A stretch of 38,731 nt of DNA from Collinsella sp. AF25-2LB (GCF_003458415.1 NZ_QRUF01000019.1:1-38731), one strand, 5' to 3'. Shown: positions 16,891 to 25,888, numbered from the stretch's first letter. Notes: a model not told the origin generated them from the letters alone. Program-made: numbers and translations.

Positions 16891-18533
16891 TGAAGGCGAT
16901 CTGGCTTGCATGCTGCGCGTGTGGTGATTACGGATTGCTGCAGCGGGAAGTCGAGGGTCGCGATGCGGGCGCGCAGGTGCTTCGCGTGGGCGACCTGGAT
17001 GGGCTGGTGTCCATGGCGCGGGCGTTTCCGTCGCGTCGCGGGGCGGCGATTATCGCGGCAGCCCTGTTCGATGCCGAAGACGTGCGAAAGACTGTTGCAC
17101 GCCTGACGGCCGAGGGCCGTGTGAGCCGCGTGGTCGTACTGATAGAGACGCTCGATCCTTCGGATATCGAGGGGCTGTTTCGCGCGGGGGCGACCGAGGT
17201 TATCGCTGCGCGCAGCATATGCGGCAACGGGCGCGCGGGCGAGGGAACGGTTGATTACGACCGGTGTCTGACGATTGAGCCCGATGCTTTTGTTGATAGG
17301 GAACCCGGGGCGCCTCGCGCTACAAGAGGCCCGCGTGTTGATGATTGTGGAAAAGCGGAAGCCGAGCATGGTCGGTGCCCCCGGGATCCCCTTGCATACG
17401 ATGATGCCGGAGAGCCGGTGCCGTATGGCGAGGAGCTTCTGGCTGTAGATATGGGATACGTGCATGGCGTGAGCCTGGTCGATGAGCTCGACGAGGTTGA
17501 GGGGCTTGCTGGGAACGACAATATTCGTGCCGATGCGGCCGTGAAGTCTCCAGACTCGGCCCCGCGGGCCGAGCAACCTGCCATGCCGGCTTGGGCGCAG
17601 CATATGAGCGCTGCCGGGGAGACGGGAACGTTGCCGCCCGTGTCGGCGCCGCCTGCCCCCACGCCGCCGGCGGATGCCGCCGCCCCGTCGCATCGAGCCC
17701 CGGTTGTCTGCGCCGTCTCGGGTTCGGGCGGTTGCGGCAAGTCGACGATCGTCGCCACCATGGCGCACGCGGCGTCGCTGCTGGGCCTGCGTGCCGCCGT
17801 GCTCGACTTGGACCTGATGTTTGGAAACCTCTACGACCTGTTGGGTGCCGATACCCCGCACGACATGGCGACGCTTATCGAGTCATCGGCTGCGGGCGCA
17901 CTTGCCGAGTCGGACATCGTGGCCGCCTCGATGCGCGTGGCCCCGGGCGTTACGCTTTGGGGTCCGGTCGCCGCGCCCGAACAGGCCGAGCTCATGGCAC
18001 GTCCGGTGGAGCTGCTGCTAGACGTCTTGCGCCGTGAATCCGACGTGGTTCTTGTCGACACCTCGGTCTTTTGGGGCGACGCCGTGGCGGCCGCAGTGGC
18101 GGCAAGCGACCGCTGCCTGGTCGTGGGCGATCCATCGGTGTCGTCTGCGACGTCCGCGGCACGCGTCATCGAGCTGGCGAGCCGTGTGGGCGTGCCACGT
18201 ACGCGCATGAGCGCCGTGTTCAACCGGTTTGGCGCGCGCGGCGCCGACGAGGATGCCGCCATGCGCTTTGAGATTACCTGTGCGTTAAGCTCCAAGATCC
18301 GCATCGCCGACGGCGGGCAGGACTTGGCGGCGCTCATGGCATTCGGCCGTGCTGACGAAGCGGTGGGCCAGACCAGCGCTTTTGCCACCAGCGTGCGCGA
18401 AGCCACGCGCGAGATGCTCGTGGAGCTGGGCTGCGCCATCGGTCCCTGGAGTGACATGGTCACCGACCGCGCGACGCGCACCGAGCGCCCGCGCATCCGT
18501 CTTCCCTGGTCGCGCGAGGGTGATTCGCGATGA
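16890..18533 (+). CDS. tadZ: TadZ/CpaE-like MinD-family ATPase with N-terminal receiver-like domain
   Basis: A 547-residue protein expected to localise the pilus machine at the cell pole or membrane. Residues 1-115 form a receiver-like domain. A long Pro/Ala-rich linker follows (about 120-265), then a MinD/ParA-type ATPase with P-loop SGSGGCGKST at residues 277-286, the LDLDLMFGN segment and VVLVDTS. The P-loop keeps the catalytic Lys, but the deviant-Walker signature Lys (normally G-K-G-G) is replaced by Ser. ATG at 16890 overlaps the previous stop; GTG at 16887 is an alternative. Confidence 0.83.
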   Translation: MKAIWLACCACGDYGLLQREVEGRDAGAQVLRVGDLDGLVSMARAFPSRRGAAIIAAALFDAEDVRKTVARLTAEGRVSRVVVLIETLDPSDIEGLFRAGATEVIAARSICGNGRAGEGTVDYDRCLTIEPDAFVDREPGAPRATRGPRVDDCGKAEAEHGRCPRDPLAYDDAGEPVPYGEELLAVDMGYVHGVSLVDELDEVEGLAGNDNIRADAAVKSPDSAPRAEQPAMPAWAQHMSAAGETGTLPPVSAPPAPTPPADAAAPSHRAPVVCAVSGSGGCGKSTIVATMAHAASLLGLRAAVLDLDLMFGNLYDLLGADTPHDMATLIESSAAGALAESDIVAASMRVAPGVTLWGPVAAPEQAELMARPVELLLDVLRRESDVVLVDTSVFWGDAVAAAVAASDRCLVVGDPSVSSATSAARVIELASRVGVPRTRMSAVFNRFGARGADEDAAMRFEITCALSSKIRIADGGQDLAALMAFGRADEAVGQTSAFATSVREATREMLVELGCAIGPWSDMVTDRATRTERPRIRLPWSREGDSR

Positions 18534-19858
18534 GCTTGCAAACAAGGATTAAGGCGGCCGGCGCGGCCGCGGCGACAGTGCCTGTTGACGCAGGGCGCCA
18601 CCGTGCCGTCAAGCGCCGCACCAAGCGCGCCGTGATGGACCGCATGGGCTATGACGAGGTGGCGCGTATCAGCGCATACATCGATCCGGCGCGCGCCCGC
18701 TCGGAATTGCGTCCTGCGGTGGAGGCGGCGCTCAACGTGGAGGAGCCGGGCGACCTGGCGACGCCCGAGCGCGAGACCATCATCGATGAGATCCTGGACG
18801 ACGTGGTGGGCCTGGGCCCGCTGCAGCCGCTCATCGAGGACGACACCGTCACCGAGATCATGGTCAACGGCTGCCGATCGGCTTTCTTTGAGCGCGGTGG
18901 CGTCTTATATCCCATCGAGCATGCGTTTGAGGATGACGAGCAAATCCGCGTGCTCATCGACCGCATCATCTCGCCGCTGGGCAGGCGCATCGACGAGCGC
19001 AGCCCCATTGTCAACGCTCGCCTCAAGACGGGCTATCGCGTCAACGCGGTGATTCCGCCTGTGGCGATCGATGGGCCAATTCTCACCATCCGCAAGTTTT
19101 CAGACCGCATCTGTTCGTTGGACGAGCTTGTGGGCCTGGGGTCGCTACCGCTTTGGTATGCACAGCTGCTGTCGTGCGCGGTATCGCTGCGTCAGGATCT
19201 GGCGGTTGCAGGTGGCACGGGGTCGGGCAAGACCACGCTGCTCAACGCGCTATCGTGCGAAATATCCACCGGCGAGCGCATCGTGACGATCGAGGACTCC
19301 GCCGAGCTCAAGTTTGCGCATCACCCGCATGTGGTTCGCCTGGAGGCACGCGAGGCTTCAATTGAGGGCGAGGGCGCGGTGACAATCCGCGACCTGGTGA
19401 CCAACGCCCTGCGCATGCGTCCCGACCGCATCGTGGTGGGTGAGGTGCGCGGTGCGGAATGTTGCGACATGCTGCAGGCCATGAACACCGGGCACGATGG
19501 GTCGCTCACCACGCTTCATGCGGGCACCGAGCAGGAGACCGTGGTGCGTTTGACGCTGCTTGCGCGCTATGGCATCGACCTGCCGAGCGAGCTTATCGAG
19601 GAGCAGATTGCCATGGCGCTCGACGGCATCGTGATGTCCGAGCGCCATGCGGACGGCAGGCGTTTCGTGTCCTCCTATTCGGGGGTGCGACGCGGCGCAT
19701 CAGGCGGCGTGGAGCTTGAGCGCTACGTGACGTTCGATGCCGCCACGCGCGCCTGGACGCTCGATCGCGAGCCTCCGTTTATCGCAGAGGGCCTGCGCTC
19801 GGGAACGCTCACGCAAGAGGAGGTGGACGAGTGGAGATCGTTGTGCCCCTCGTCGTAG
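18530..19858 (+). CDS. cpaF: Tad secretion ATPase CpaF/TadA
   Basis: A 442-residue hexameric ATPase powering Flp pilus assembly. The N-terminal domain (about 30-150) leads into [17 protein letters not shown]. The ATPase core has Walker [12 protein letters not shown], the Asp-box TIEDSAEL, Walker B-region [12 protein letters not shown] and the His-box [19 protein letters not shown] overlap with the upstream gene indicates translational coupling. Length and motifs are normal for the family. Confidence 0.95.
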   Translation: MSLQTRIKAAGAAAATVPVDAGRHRAVKRRTKRAVMDRMGYDEVARISAYIDPARARSELRPAVEAALNVEEPGDLATPERETIIDEILDDVVGLGPLQPLIEDDTVTEIMVNGCRSAFFERGGVLYPIEHAFEDDEQIRVLIDRIISPLGRRIDERSPIVNARLKTGYRVNAVIPPVAIDGPILTIRKFSDRICSLDELVGLGSLPLWYAQLLSCAVSLRQDLAVAGGTGSGKTTLLNALSCEISTGERIVTIEDSAELKFAHHPHVVRLEAREASIEGEGAVTIRDLVTNALRMRPDRIVVGEVRGAECCDMLQAMNTGHDGSLTTLHAGTEQETVVRLTLLARYGIDLPSELIEEQIAMALDGIVMSERHADGRRFVSSYSGVRRGASGGVELERYVTFDAATRAWTLDREPPFIAEGLRSGTLTQEEVDEWRSLCPSS

Positions 19859-20757
19859 GGGGTTTGACGGGGCTTTCTGCCGCGGTGGCGTGCGGGGCGG
19901 AGCCTCGTGCGCCGCGCGTGCCGCCGGCGGAGCTGGCCCGTCATACGCTTGAGTCGGTGGCCGAGAAACTGCCGCGCGAGCTGGTAGAAAACGACCTGCT
20001 AAAAAAGACTGCCCGCTCCTGGGCGCTGCTGATTCCAGCACATCGCCTTGGCCTTGTCATCGAAGATGATGAGGCGTGCCTGGCATGCTTGCTGCTGTCG
20101 AGTGGCGTCTGCGGCATTGTCCTGACTGTCGTATCGCTGTCGCCTATCGGCTTTGTTCTGGGGCTGCTCGCGCCGTTTGGCGTAGGCGCCGCTCGCGACA
20201 CTTTCGACCGTCGCCGCGAGCAACACGATGTGGAAGAAGCCATGCCCGAGGCCTTTACGGCGCTCTCCATGTCGCTCGCCTCGGGTCATTCACTGGCCCA
20301 GGGCATGAGGTTTGTGGGGGCCCACGCGCAAGAGCCGGTGCATACCGAGTTTTTGCGCGTGGCGGCGGCGATCGACTGCGGCGTCTCGGCGACTGATGCG
20401 TTGGATGACCTACTCGACCGTATCGATGCCCCCGGCCTTTCGCTTGTCACTTTGGCGCTCAAGGTGTCGCAGCGAACCGGTGCCCCGCTCGCCGACCTGT
20501 TATCCGAGGCGTCGAGCATGGTGGGGGAGCGCATTGAGCTCAAGCGCCGCTTGGACGTCAAGACATCGCAGGCTCGTATGTCGGCACACATGGTCTCGGC
20601 GATGCCGGCGGGTATGTGCGCGGTGCTGGTGCTGCTTTCGGCCGATTTTCGCCGCGGCCTTGTAACGCCGGCGGGTGCCGGTGCCGTGGTGCTGGGACTT
20701 GCTCTCAACGCCGTCGCCCTGGTGGTCATCCGACGCATTATGCGGGTGGAGCTATGA
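19831..20757 (+). CDS. tadB: Tad inner-membrane platform protein TadB
   Basis: A 308-residue type II/IV secretion F-domain protein. Hydrophobic helices lie at about residues 1-20, 90-125 and 250-305. The F-domain sequence EAFTALSMSLASGHSLAQGM is characteristic. GTG at 19831 follows GAGGAGG (19817-19823) and lies 28 bp inside cpaF. With TadC it should form the membrane platform driven by CpaF. Confidence 0.88.
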   Translation: MEIVVPLVVGGLTGLSAAVACGAEPRAPRVPPAELARHTLESVAEKLPRELVENDLLKKTARSWALLIPAHRLGLVIEDDEACLACLLLSSGVCGIVLTVVSLSPIGFVLGLLAPFGVGAARDTFDRRREQHDVEEAMPEAFTALSMSLASGHSLAQGMRFVGAHAQEPVHTEFLRVAAAIDCGVSATDALDDLLDRIDAPGLSLVTLALKVSQRTGAPLADLLSEASSMVGERIELKRRLDVKTSQARMSAHMVSAMPAGMCAVLVLLSADFRRGLVTPAGAGAVVLGLALNAVALVVIRRIMRVEL

Positions 20758-21395
20758 GCGCCCTGGTCGGGGTCGCGGCGTGCCTGTGCGCGTTCAGCGT
20801 GTTTATCGTGACGGGTTTGGAGCGTGCGGACGCACACAAGATCGTCCAGGCCTGCAAACGCGAAGCGCTGCTGGTTGTTACGGCTGCTCGATCGGTGACC
20901 GATGCCCTGGCAGCACGGTTGAAAGGCATGCTCGGCACGGGTGGTACGGCGCAGGTGTCGCTTGGCGAGGTGTCCGAGATGATCGACGTGGTGCGTCTGG
21001 GGCTTTCGGCCGGCCTTTCGTTCGATGCGGCGCTTGAGGTTTTTTGCGCCAATCGCCGATCGACGTTGGCGCTCCGCCTTGAGCGAGCCTGCATGGCATG
21101 GCGGGTGGGCGTAGGGACGCGAGAGGATGAGCTTCTGGCAGCCGCGCGCGACCTGGATGTGCGGGCGCTCGAGACCTTTGCCATTACAGCGGGGCAGGCG
21201 CTTGCCCTCGGTGCCCCGCTTGCCGAGACGCTGGCGGCTCAAAGTCGCGAGATTCGCGCGGCCCATCGCGCTGCAGTCGAGCGCGAGATTGAGCGCGCGC
21301 CGGTCAAGCTGCTGATTCCCACCGGCACGCTCATCTTGCCGGCGTTGCTTCTGTCCATATTGGGCCCGCTGCTGGGAGCAGGCGGGATGATGTAG
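20754..21395 (+). CDS. tadC: Tad inner-membrane platform protein TadC
   Basis: A 213-residue partner of TadB. It has an N-terminal helix (ALVGVAACLCAFSVFIVTG), an F-domain with VVRLGLSAGLSFDAALEVF and FAITAGQALALGAPLAETL, and a C-terminal helix LPALLLSILGPLLGAGG. The ATG at 20754 overlaps the tadB stop. An upstream extension of the frame inside tadB is rejected. It is shorter than many TadC proteins, lacking one N-terminal segment. Confidence 0.85.
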   Translation: MSALVGVAACLCAFSVFIVTGLERADAHKIVQACKREALLVVTAARSVTDALAARLKGMLGTGGTAQVSLGEVSEMIDVVRLGLSAGLSFDAALEVFCANRRSTLALRLERACMAWRVGVGTREDELLAAARDLDVRALETFAITAGQALALGAPLAETLAAQSREIRAAHRAAVEREIERAPVKLLIPTGTLILPALLLSILGPLLGAGGMM

Positions 21396-21405
21396 GGAGG
21401 AATAC

Positions 21406-21639
21406 ATGAATACGATGACTGACGTTGCTGGCAAGGTCTGGAGCTGGGCGTTTTGCCAGTCAATTCACGCTCGCCAGCGTGCCGAGGAACTGCTGCGGGA
21501 GGAGAGCGCGCAGGGCACCACCGAGTACGCCATCCTGGTCGGTGTGCTCGTGGTGATCGCTATCATTGCCATCGTCGCATTTAAGGGCAAGGTCCAAGAT
21601 CTATGGAGCGCTATCAGCGAGGGCATCAACAGCCTGTAG
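21406..21639 (+). CDS. flp: Flp-type major pilin (type IVb prepilin)
   Basis: A 77-residue prepilin. After a 35-residue leader comes SAQGTTEYAILVGVLVVIAI, the class III prepilin pattern with Glu at +5 and Tyr at +6 if cleavage falls after Ala in SA/QGTTEY. A single hydrophobic stretch then forms the pilin helix. GGAGG precedes the ATG. The leader is longer than in classical Flp pilins and the -1 residue is Ala rather than Gly. It is first in the block of minor and major pilins. Confidence 0.85.
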   Translation: MNTMTDVAGKVWSWAFCQSIHARQRAEELLREESAQGTTEYAILVGVLVVIAIIAIVAFKGKVQDLWSAISEGINSL

Positions 21640-22166
21640 AGGGCGCCCGTCCCGTCGGCGCGTTGCTGGTGCTCGCCTGTGCGGTCGTGGCGGTGGCAGT
21701 GGCGGTTTGGGGGCTTAACGCAGCACGGCAACAACGTTTAGGGGTTGCCGCGGATGCGGGCTCGGGTTCGGCTGCGGCGTCTCAAATAGACGATGCGCGA
21801 GACGCGGACGATGCGAATGCCGCCGTCACGGCGCAAACGTTCTTGCAAGCACTCGACGAGCGAGCGGACGCTGCAACGGGTTCATCTGCAAACAATGCCG
21901 TCGCTGTTCGTCTCGCATGGTCCGAGTGCCGACCGATGACCGAAGCGGCGGCGGATATGCTGCGTGCCTATCGCGAGGTGCCCACGGCGCAACTTGCTCT
22001 GAGCGGCTATCTCGACATCAAGGGCAACGTGTGGGGCGCCATCGTGCGTGACGGACGCGGCTGGGTCGATATGGTGACGGTTGCCGCGGATGCTGGTGAT
22101 ACTTCGTGTCGTCTGCGCGTGGTCCGCCTGACCCCGCAGACAACGAACTCAAAGGAGGGGTCGTGA
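21603..22166 (+). CDS. Uncharacterised membrane-anchored protein of the Tad operon
   Basis: A 187-residue protein with no recognised family. One N-terminal hydrophobic segment (about residues 19-40, ALLVLACAVVAVAVAVWGL) probably anchors it, followed by a small Ala/Asp-rich linker and an extracytoplasmic domain containing NVWGAIVRDGRGWVDMVTV. The start lies 37 bp inside flp, in another frame, and the stop is just before the next pilin gene. Location suggests a pilus accessory or assembly role; that is inference only. Confidence 0.65.
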   Translation: MERYQRGHQQPVEGARPVGALLVLACAVVAVAVAVWGLNAARQQRLGVAADAGSGSAAASQIDDARDADDANAAVTAQTFLQALDERADAATGSSANNAVAVRLAWSECRPMTEAAADMLRAYREVPTAQLALSGYLDIKGNVWGAIVRDGRGWVDMVTVAADAGDTSCRLRVVRLTPQTTNSKEGS

Positions 22167-22167
22167 A

Positions 22168-22386
22168 ATGCATGATGTCCTGCGTGAGGAATCTGCCCAG
22201 GCAACGGTCGAATACGCCATCGTCACGGTGGCACTGCTTTCCATCGTGCTGGCGATCGCAGGGCTTTGGCGTGCCGGTGCCGATGGGCGCTTGGCGGCGC
22301 TGGTCGAGCGGACGGCGTCTCACGGCGTCACCTCGACATCGGTTGTCGACGCTGCTGCGGGTGCTAAGGACATCGTGCTCTATTGA
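22168..22386 (+). CDS. Second Flp/TadE-like prepilin
   Basis: A 72-residue prepilin-like protein. A 10-residue leader ends in SAQATVEYAIVTVALLSIV, the same A/QxTxE pattern as the first pilin, followed by one transmembrane helix and a short soluble tail. AAGGAGGG (22152-22159) precedes the ATG. It is probably a minor pilin, but the major subunit cannot be told from the first Flp by sequence alone. Confidence 0.78.
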   Translation: MHDVLREESAQATVEYAIVTVALLSIVLAIAGLWRAGADGRLAALVERTASHGVTSTSVVDAAAGAKDIVLY

Positions 22387-22861
22387 TGTCACGCGCGAGG
22401 ACCGGGCGCAGTCTACGGTCGAGGCGGCATTCCTACTGCCGACGTTTCTGACGCTCGTCCTGTTGGCGCTGCAGCCGGTGTGCCTGCTCTATACACGCGC
22501 GGTCATGGAGTCTGCCGCCGCCGAGACCGCGCGGCTCATGACCACGACGACGGTGGGGGATGACGAGGATATTAAGGAGTTTGCCCGCCGCCGTCTTGCC
22601 GCGGTTCCCGACGTTTCGATTTTCCATGCCGGCGGGCCCCTGTCGTGGGATATCGAGCTTGGTCGGGCCGATGCGGGCGGCGTCTCGTCCGTTTCCGTTA
22701 CCGGCGAGGTTAAACCGCTGCCCGTGATCGGTGCGTTTGCGCAGGCTATGGGTAGCACGGGCCATAACGGCTATGTCGAGCTTAAGGTCGACGTCTCGTA
22801 TCGATCGCGTCCCGAGTGGCTGGAGGGAGATTATGATTCATGGATTGCTGCATGGGATTAA
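22361..22861 (+). CDS. tadE: TadE-like pseudopilin
   Basis: About 166 residues from GTG 22361. The prepilin-like segment REDRAQSTVEAAFLLPTF leads into one hydrophobic helix, then a TadE-like soluble domain ending near the next gene. The start is uncertain: no ATG is in frame. GTG 22361 and TTG 22343 lack a good ribosome-binding site. ATT at 22382 would give a leader like those of the neighbouring pilins and lies 12 nt after AAGGA. It overlaps both neighbours, which indicates coupled translation. Confidence 0.78.
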   Translation: MLRTSCSIDVTREDRAQSTVEAAFLLPTFLTLVLLALQPVCLLYTRAVMESAAAETARLMTTTTVGDDEDIKEFARRRLAAVPDVSIFHAGGPLSWDIELGRADAGGVSSVSVTGEVKPLPVIGAFAQAMGSTGHNGYVELKVDVSYRSRPEWLEGDYDSWIAAWD

Positions 22862-24998
22862 GCGCTGCCTGTTGAAGGTGACGAGGGGGCTTGCGGGCCG
22901 TTGCCGACCGCGTGCTCGCTGCAAGCGAGGCGGCTTTATGGGTCGAGCCGGGATCGACCTGTTTATCGAAGACGGTGCCTATACCACGCTCTCCTCTGCG
23001 GTGGTCATCTTGGTGGTGCTCACGTTGCTGTTTTCGTCGACGGCGGCGATATGGAGCATGTCGCGTGCCGGGGACACCCAGGTGGCTGCCGATAGCGGCG
23101 CGCTGGCAGGCGCCAATGTGGTGTCGTCCTACCATACGGCTGCGACGGTGGTGGATGCGAGCATTTTGAGTTTGGGCCTGGCGGGGTTTGCCACGATCGG
23201 CACCGGCTTGGTCGCCATCCTTATTCCGGGTGCCGAGCTTGCCGCGGGCGATATGGTCGACTCGGGAGTCGAGATCATTAAAACGCGCAACAAGTTTGCC
23301 AAAAGCGCCTCCAAGGGCTTGCAGAAAATCGAGACGGCTCTACCGTATCTGGTTGCCGCGCGAGCTACGCAGGCCGTGTCGGCGCAGGATACCGAGGGTG
23401 CGACCTATACCGGTACGGCGCTTGCCGTGCCCAGGACGTCCGAGTCGGATTTCGTTGCGCTCGAGGGGTCCGAGATCTCGACCGATGCGATGAAAGACAC
23501 ATCGAAAGATCTGGAACGCGCGGCAGATGAGCTGCAGAAAGCCTCAGAGGAGACGGCGAAAGCAAAAGAACGCGCCTGGCTTGCGGATTGCGGCGGGTCG
23601 GTTCCGGCTTCGGCCGGTAGCTGTTCATGCATGTGGGAGCGCGCAGGCAGTTTGACTGAGCTCTCAGGTGAGCAGAACAAGCATTACGTCTCGAGTATTG
23701 ACTGGGAACCGCAAATTGCCCTGAATCGTGCGAAGGCGTATTACCGAGAGCGCCTGGCGAATGAGAGACCGCTTGGCGAGAGTCCGGAAAAGCAAGCAGA
23801 TTCTGCTGCGCGAAAGGCGTTTTTCGCCTATGCGAGCGAAGAAGTTGAGCGGGCAAATATAACTGAAGAGGACGGCAAGGTTTCCGCCTATATCCCCTTC
23901 CTTCCGCGAAATCCAGATGAGGCGCGGACGACTGAGCTCTATACCGACGCACGCTGGCCAACAAGTGTTAAGGGCGATGTTGCATATTTGCATTACGGAA
24001 CAGACTGTCCTAATTACAAAAAGGGAACACCCGGTGGGTTGGCGTCTGTTTCGGCTTTTGACGGTCACGAAACGTGCGACGAATGCCATTTTGGTGTCTC
24101 GTCTTTGGGCTATGTTGCGATTGCAACGACTTCTATCGAGAGTGGCTTCGAGTACCACTTCGACGAGTTCAAAAATGCCCTGGAGAAATACGTTGAATGC
24201 CGCAACAAAGAGCTCGAGCTCATGCGCCAGACAGAGGACGAGGCAGACCGTGCGGGCAATGCGTTTGACGAGGCCATTAAAGCGCTTTCGGGCGAGCGTC
24301 CGCGTATCGCCCCGCCCGGCCGCAATGGCGTGGTTGCCCTTGCGGTTTCGGGTGCCATCTCGAGCCCCGATGAGCTCAACTCTTCGTTTAACACGACAGT
24401 CAGGCTTGGCGATCGCGGCGCGATCTCTGCTGCGGTGCTGGCGCCCGATGACGCGACGGCGCAGAACAACGTTCTCTCGCGGTTTTTCTCGACGCTGGAG
24501 GAGCGTTCGGGTGGCGTTGTCGGCGTACTCGATGACGTCATGGATGTTTGGGGACGGCTGCTTGTGGGATACGGAGACATCCAAGGCTCGGCCGACGAGC
24601 TCATGGACGAGATGATCGATGACCTGGGAGGGAACAGTGGCGCGCTGGGCTCCATTGCGTCGTGGCTCGGCGATACCGTTTCGGCGTCCGTGGCGGCGCT
24701 GGGCTTGGAGCCGTGCGACTTGCGCCTACGAAAGCCGGTGCTGACCGACACCGCCAATGTCATCAAGAGCCCGGGGTCTGACATCACAGGTCTTTTTAAA
24801 GTGCAGGACAAGCTACGAAGTATTCCGCTGGGCGTGACCGACCCCAAGGCGCTTTGCGAGGCGCTGGAATATCAAGTCGAGCGCACTATCAGCGGTGCGG
24901 TGTTCACGCTAGCGGAGATTCCGCTGCCCGGCGGCGGTTCCATCCCACTTACCGTCGATGTTGCCACGCTGGCGGGTGCCCTGGGCGGTGGGTCGTAA
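22833..24998 (+). CDS. TadG-like pilus-associated surface protein
   Basis: A 721-residue protein beginning at ATG 22833 after GGAGGGAG. A basic 45-residue N terminus precedes a TadG-type membrane helix (about residues 52-75) and the family segment RAGDTQVAADSGALAGANVV. The large extracytoplasmic part has an alpha-helical Lys/Glu-rich coiled region (about 215-270) and four to six Cys, including CSCMW and DECHF, in the middle. A glycine-rich C-terminal region follows. The central part (roughly 23650-24300) is visibly AT-richer than its surroundings. It overlaps tadE by 29 bp and the next gene by one base. A pilus-tip or adhesive role is inference. Confidence 0.75.
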   Translation: MIHGLLHGIKRCLLKVTRGLAGRCRPRARCKRGGFMGRAGIDLFIEDGAYTTLSSAVVILVVLTLLFSSTAAIWSMSRAGDTQVAADSGALAGANVVSSYHTAATVVDASILSLGLAGFATIGTGLVAILIPGAELAAGDMVDSGVEIIKTRNKFAKSASKGLQKIETALPYLVAARATQAVSAQDTEGATYTGTALAVPRTSESDFVALEGSEISTDAMKDTSKDLERAADELQKASEETAKAKERAWLADCGGSVPASAGSCSCMWERAGSLTELSGEQNKHYVSSIDWEPQIALNRAKAYYRERLANERPLGESPEKQADSAARKAFFAYASEEVERANITEEDGKVSAYIPFLPRNPDEARTTELYTDARWPTSVKGDVAYLHYGTDCPNYKKGTPGGLASVSAFDGHETCDECHFGVSSLGYVAIATTSIESGFEYHFDEFKNALEKYVECRNKELELMRQTEDEADRAGNAFDEAIKALSGERPRIAPPGRNGVVALAVSGAISSPDELNSSFNTTVRLGDRGAISAAVLAPDDATAQNNVLSRFFSTLEERSGGVVGVLDDVMDVWGRLLVGYGDIQGSADELMDEMIDDLGGNSGALGSIASWLGDTVSASVAALGLEPCDLRLRKPVLTDTANVIKSPGSDITGLFKVQDKLRSIPLGVTDPKALCEALEYQVERTISGAVFTLAEIPLPGGGSIPLTVDVATLAGALGGGS

Positions 24999-25474
24999 TG
25001 GGCATCCGCAAACGCCTGCGCGAGGAGCGCGCCCAGGCGACGGTCGAGATGGCCGTGGTCACGCCCGTCCTGCTGGTTCTGGCGCTTATCGTGTACAACG
25101 TCATGGTCTTTGCCGGTGCGGTCGCACGCTTCGACCGCGTGGTGCCCGATATCGTGCTAGCGCATGCCGTGGCGCCGAGCGGGGAGGGCGATGGCAGCTC
25201 CATCGATTCCTCCGCGACCGTTCAGGCTCAGATCCAACATGCCATGGAAGGCTATGACTTGCAGATCGAGGTCTCGAGCGAGCAGGGTGCGACGACATCG
25301 GATGGCGGTCTGCTTTCGCTTTCCGGCACGTTTAGGACCTATACCTGCACCATGCGCTACGAGCCGTGGCCGAGCTCGCTCAGCATCGCCGGCGTTTCGC
25401 TGGGGGCACCGGCGCAGTTGTCGCACGAGCGCGCAGTGACAGTCGATCCGTGGCGTCCGGGGGTGGTTATGTGA
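24998..25474 (+). CDS. Second TadE-like pseudopilin
   Basis: 158 residues. MGIRKRLREERAQATVEMAVVTPVLLVLAL shows the A/QxTxE prepilin pattern and a TadE-type helix (shown here in part: residues 12-19 carry the motif). A soluble extracytoplasmic domain of about 120 residues follows. ATG overlaps the preceding TAA (TAATG), and a frame extension upstream inside the TadG gene is rejected. Confidence 0.78.
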   Translation: MGIRKRLREERAQATVEMAVVTPVLLVLALIVYNVMVFAGAVARFDRVVPDIVLAHAVAPSGEGDGSSIDSSATVQAQIQHAMEGYDLQIEVSSEQGATTSDGGLLSLSGTFRTYTCTMRYEPWPSSLSIAGVSLGAPAQLSHERAVTVDPWRPGVVM

Positions 25475-25830
25475 CCGCGGCCTCATCCTACATTGCCTAC
25501 GCGCGGGCGCTCAACAGGCTGGGTTGGACGCCTGCCGAGTTTGTGGTGGCGGAGTCGTTTGCCGTGCGCCTGCGCGGCATGCTGGGACGGTCTCCGATTG
25601 CCGCCAACGGGTTGCCGCTCGTCATGGCGTTCCCACGCTGCTCTTCGGTTCACACCTGCTTTATGGCCTATCCCATCGACATTGCCTTTATCGACCGCAA
25701 CGGCGGCATCCTCGCGTGCTACGAAAACGTCCGTCCCTGGCGCATGTGTTCCTGTCCCGGTGCCTGGGCGGTACTGGAACGCCCTTCAATCCTCGCTACG
25801 CCTCCCGCCCTTCAACAAGTGCCGGCGTAG
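25471..25830 (+). CDS. DUF192 family protein
   Basis: A 119-residue protein of the DUF192 family, recognised from AESFAVRLRGMLGR, the HTCFM motif followed by PIDIAFIDRNGGIL, and CPGAWAVLE. Function is unknown; such genes often sit beside Tad or secretion loci. GTG at 25471 overlaps the preceding TGA and follows GGGGGTGG. This looks like the last gene of the pilus operon. Confidence 0.83.
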   Translation: MTAASSYIAYARALNRLGWTPAEFVVAESFAVRLRGMLGRSPIAANGLPLVMAFPRCSSVHTCFMAYPIDIAFIDRNGGILACYENVRPWRMCSCPGAWAVLERPSILATPPALQQVPA

Positions 25831-25848
25831 GAATTGGCGACAGCGGAC

Positions 25849-25863
25849 TTTCGTCATACGAAA
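25849..25863 (+). promoter_or_regulatory. Palindrome TTTCGT-CAT-ACGAAA before the toxin-like gene
   Basis: A perfect 6-bp dyad with a 3-bp centre, 25 bp upstream of the two-gene unit. The second gene encodes a ribbon-helix-helix protein, so an autoregulatory operator is plausible. TAAGAT at 25869-25874 could be a -10 but sits very close to the ribosome-binding site. Confidence 0.45.
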
Positions 25864-25888
25864 TTGGGTAAGATGGAGGAGAAGATGC

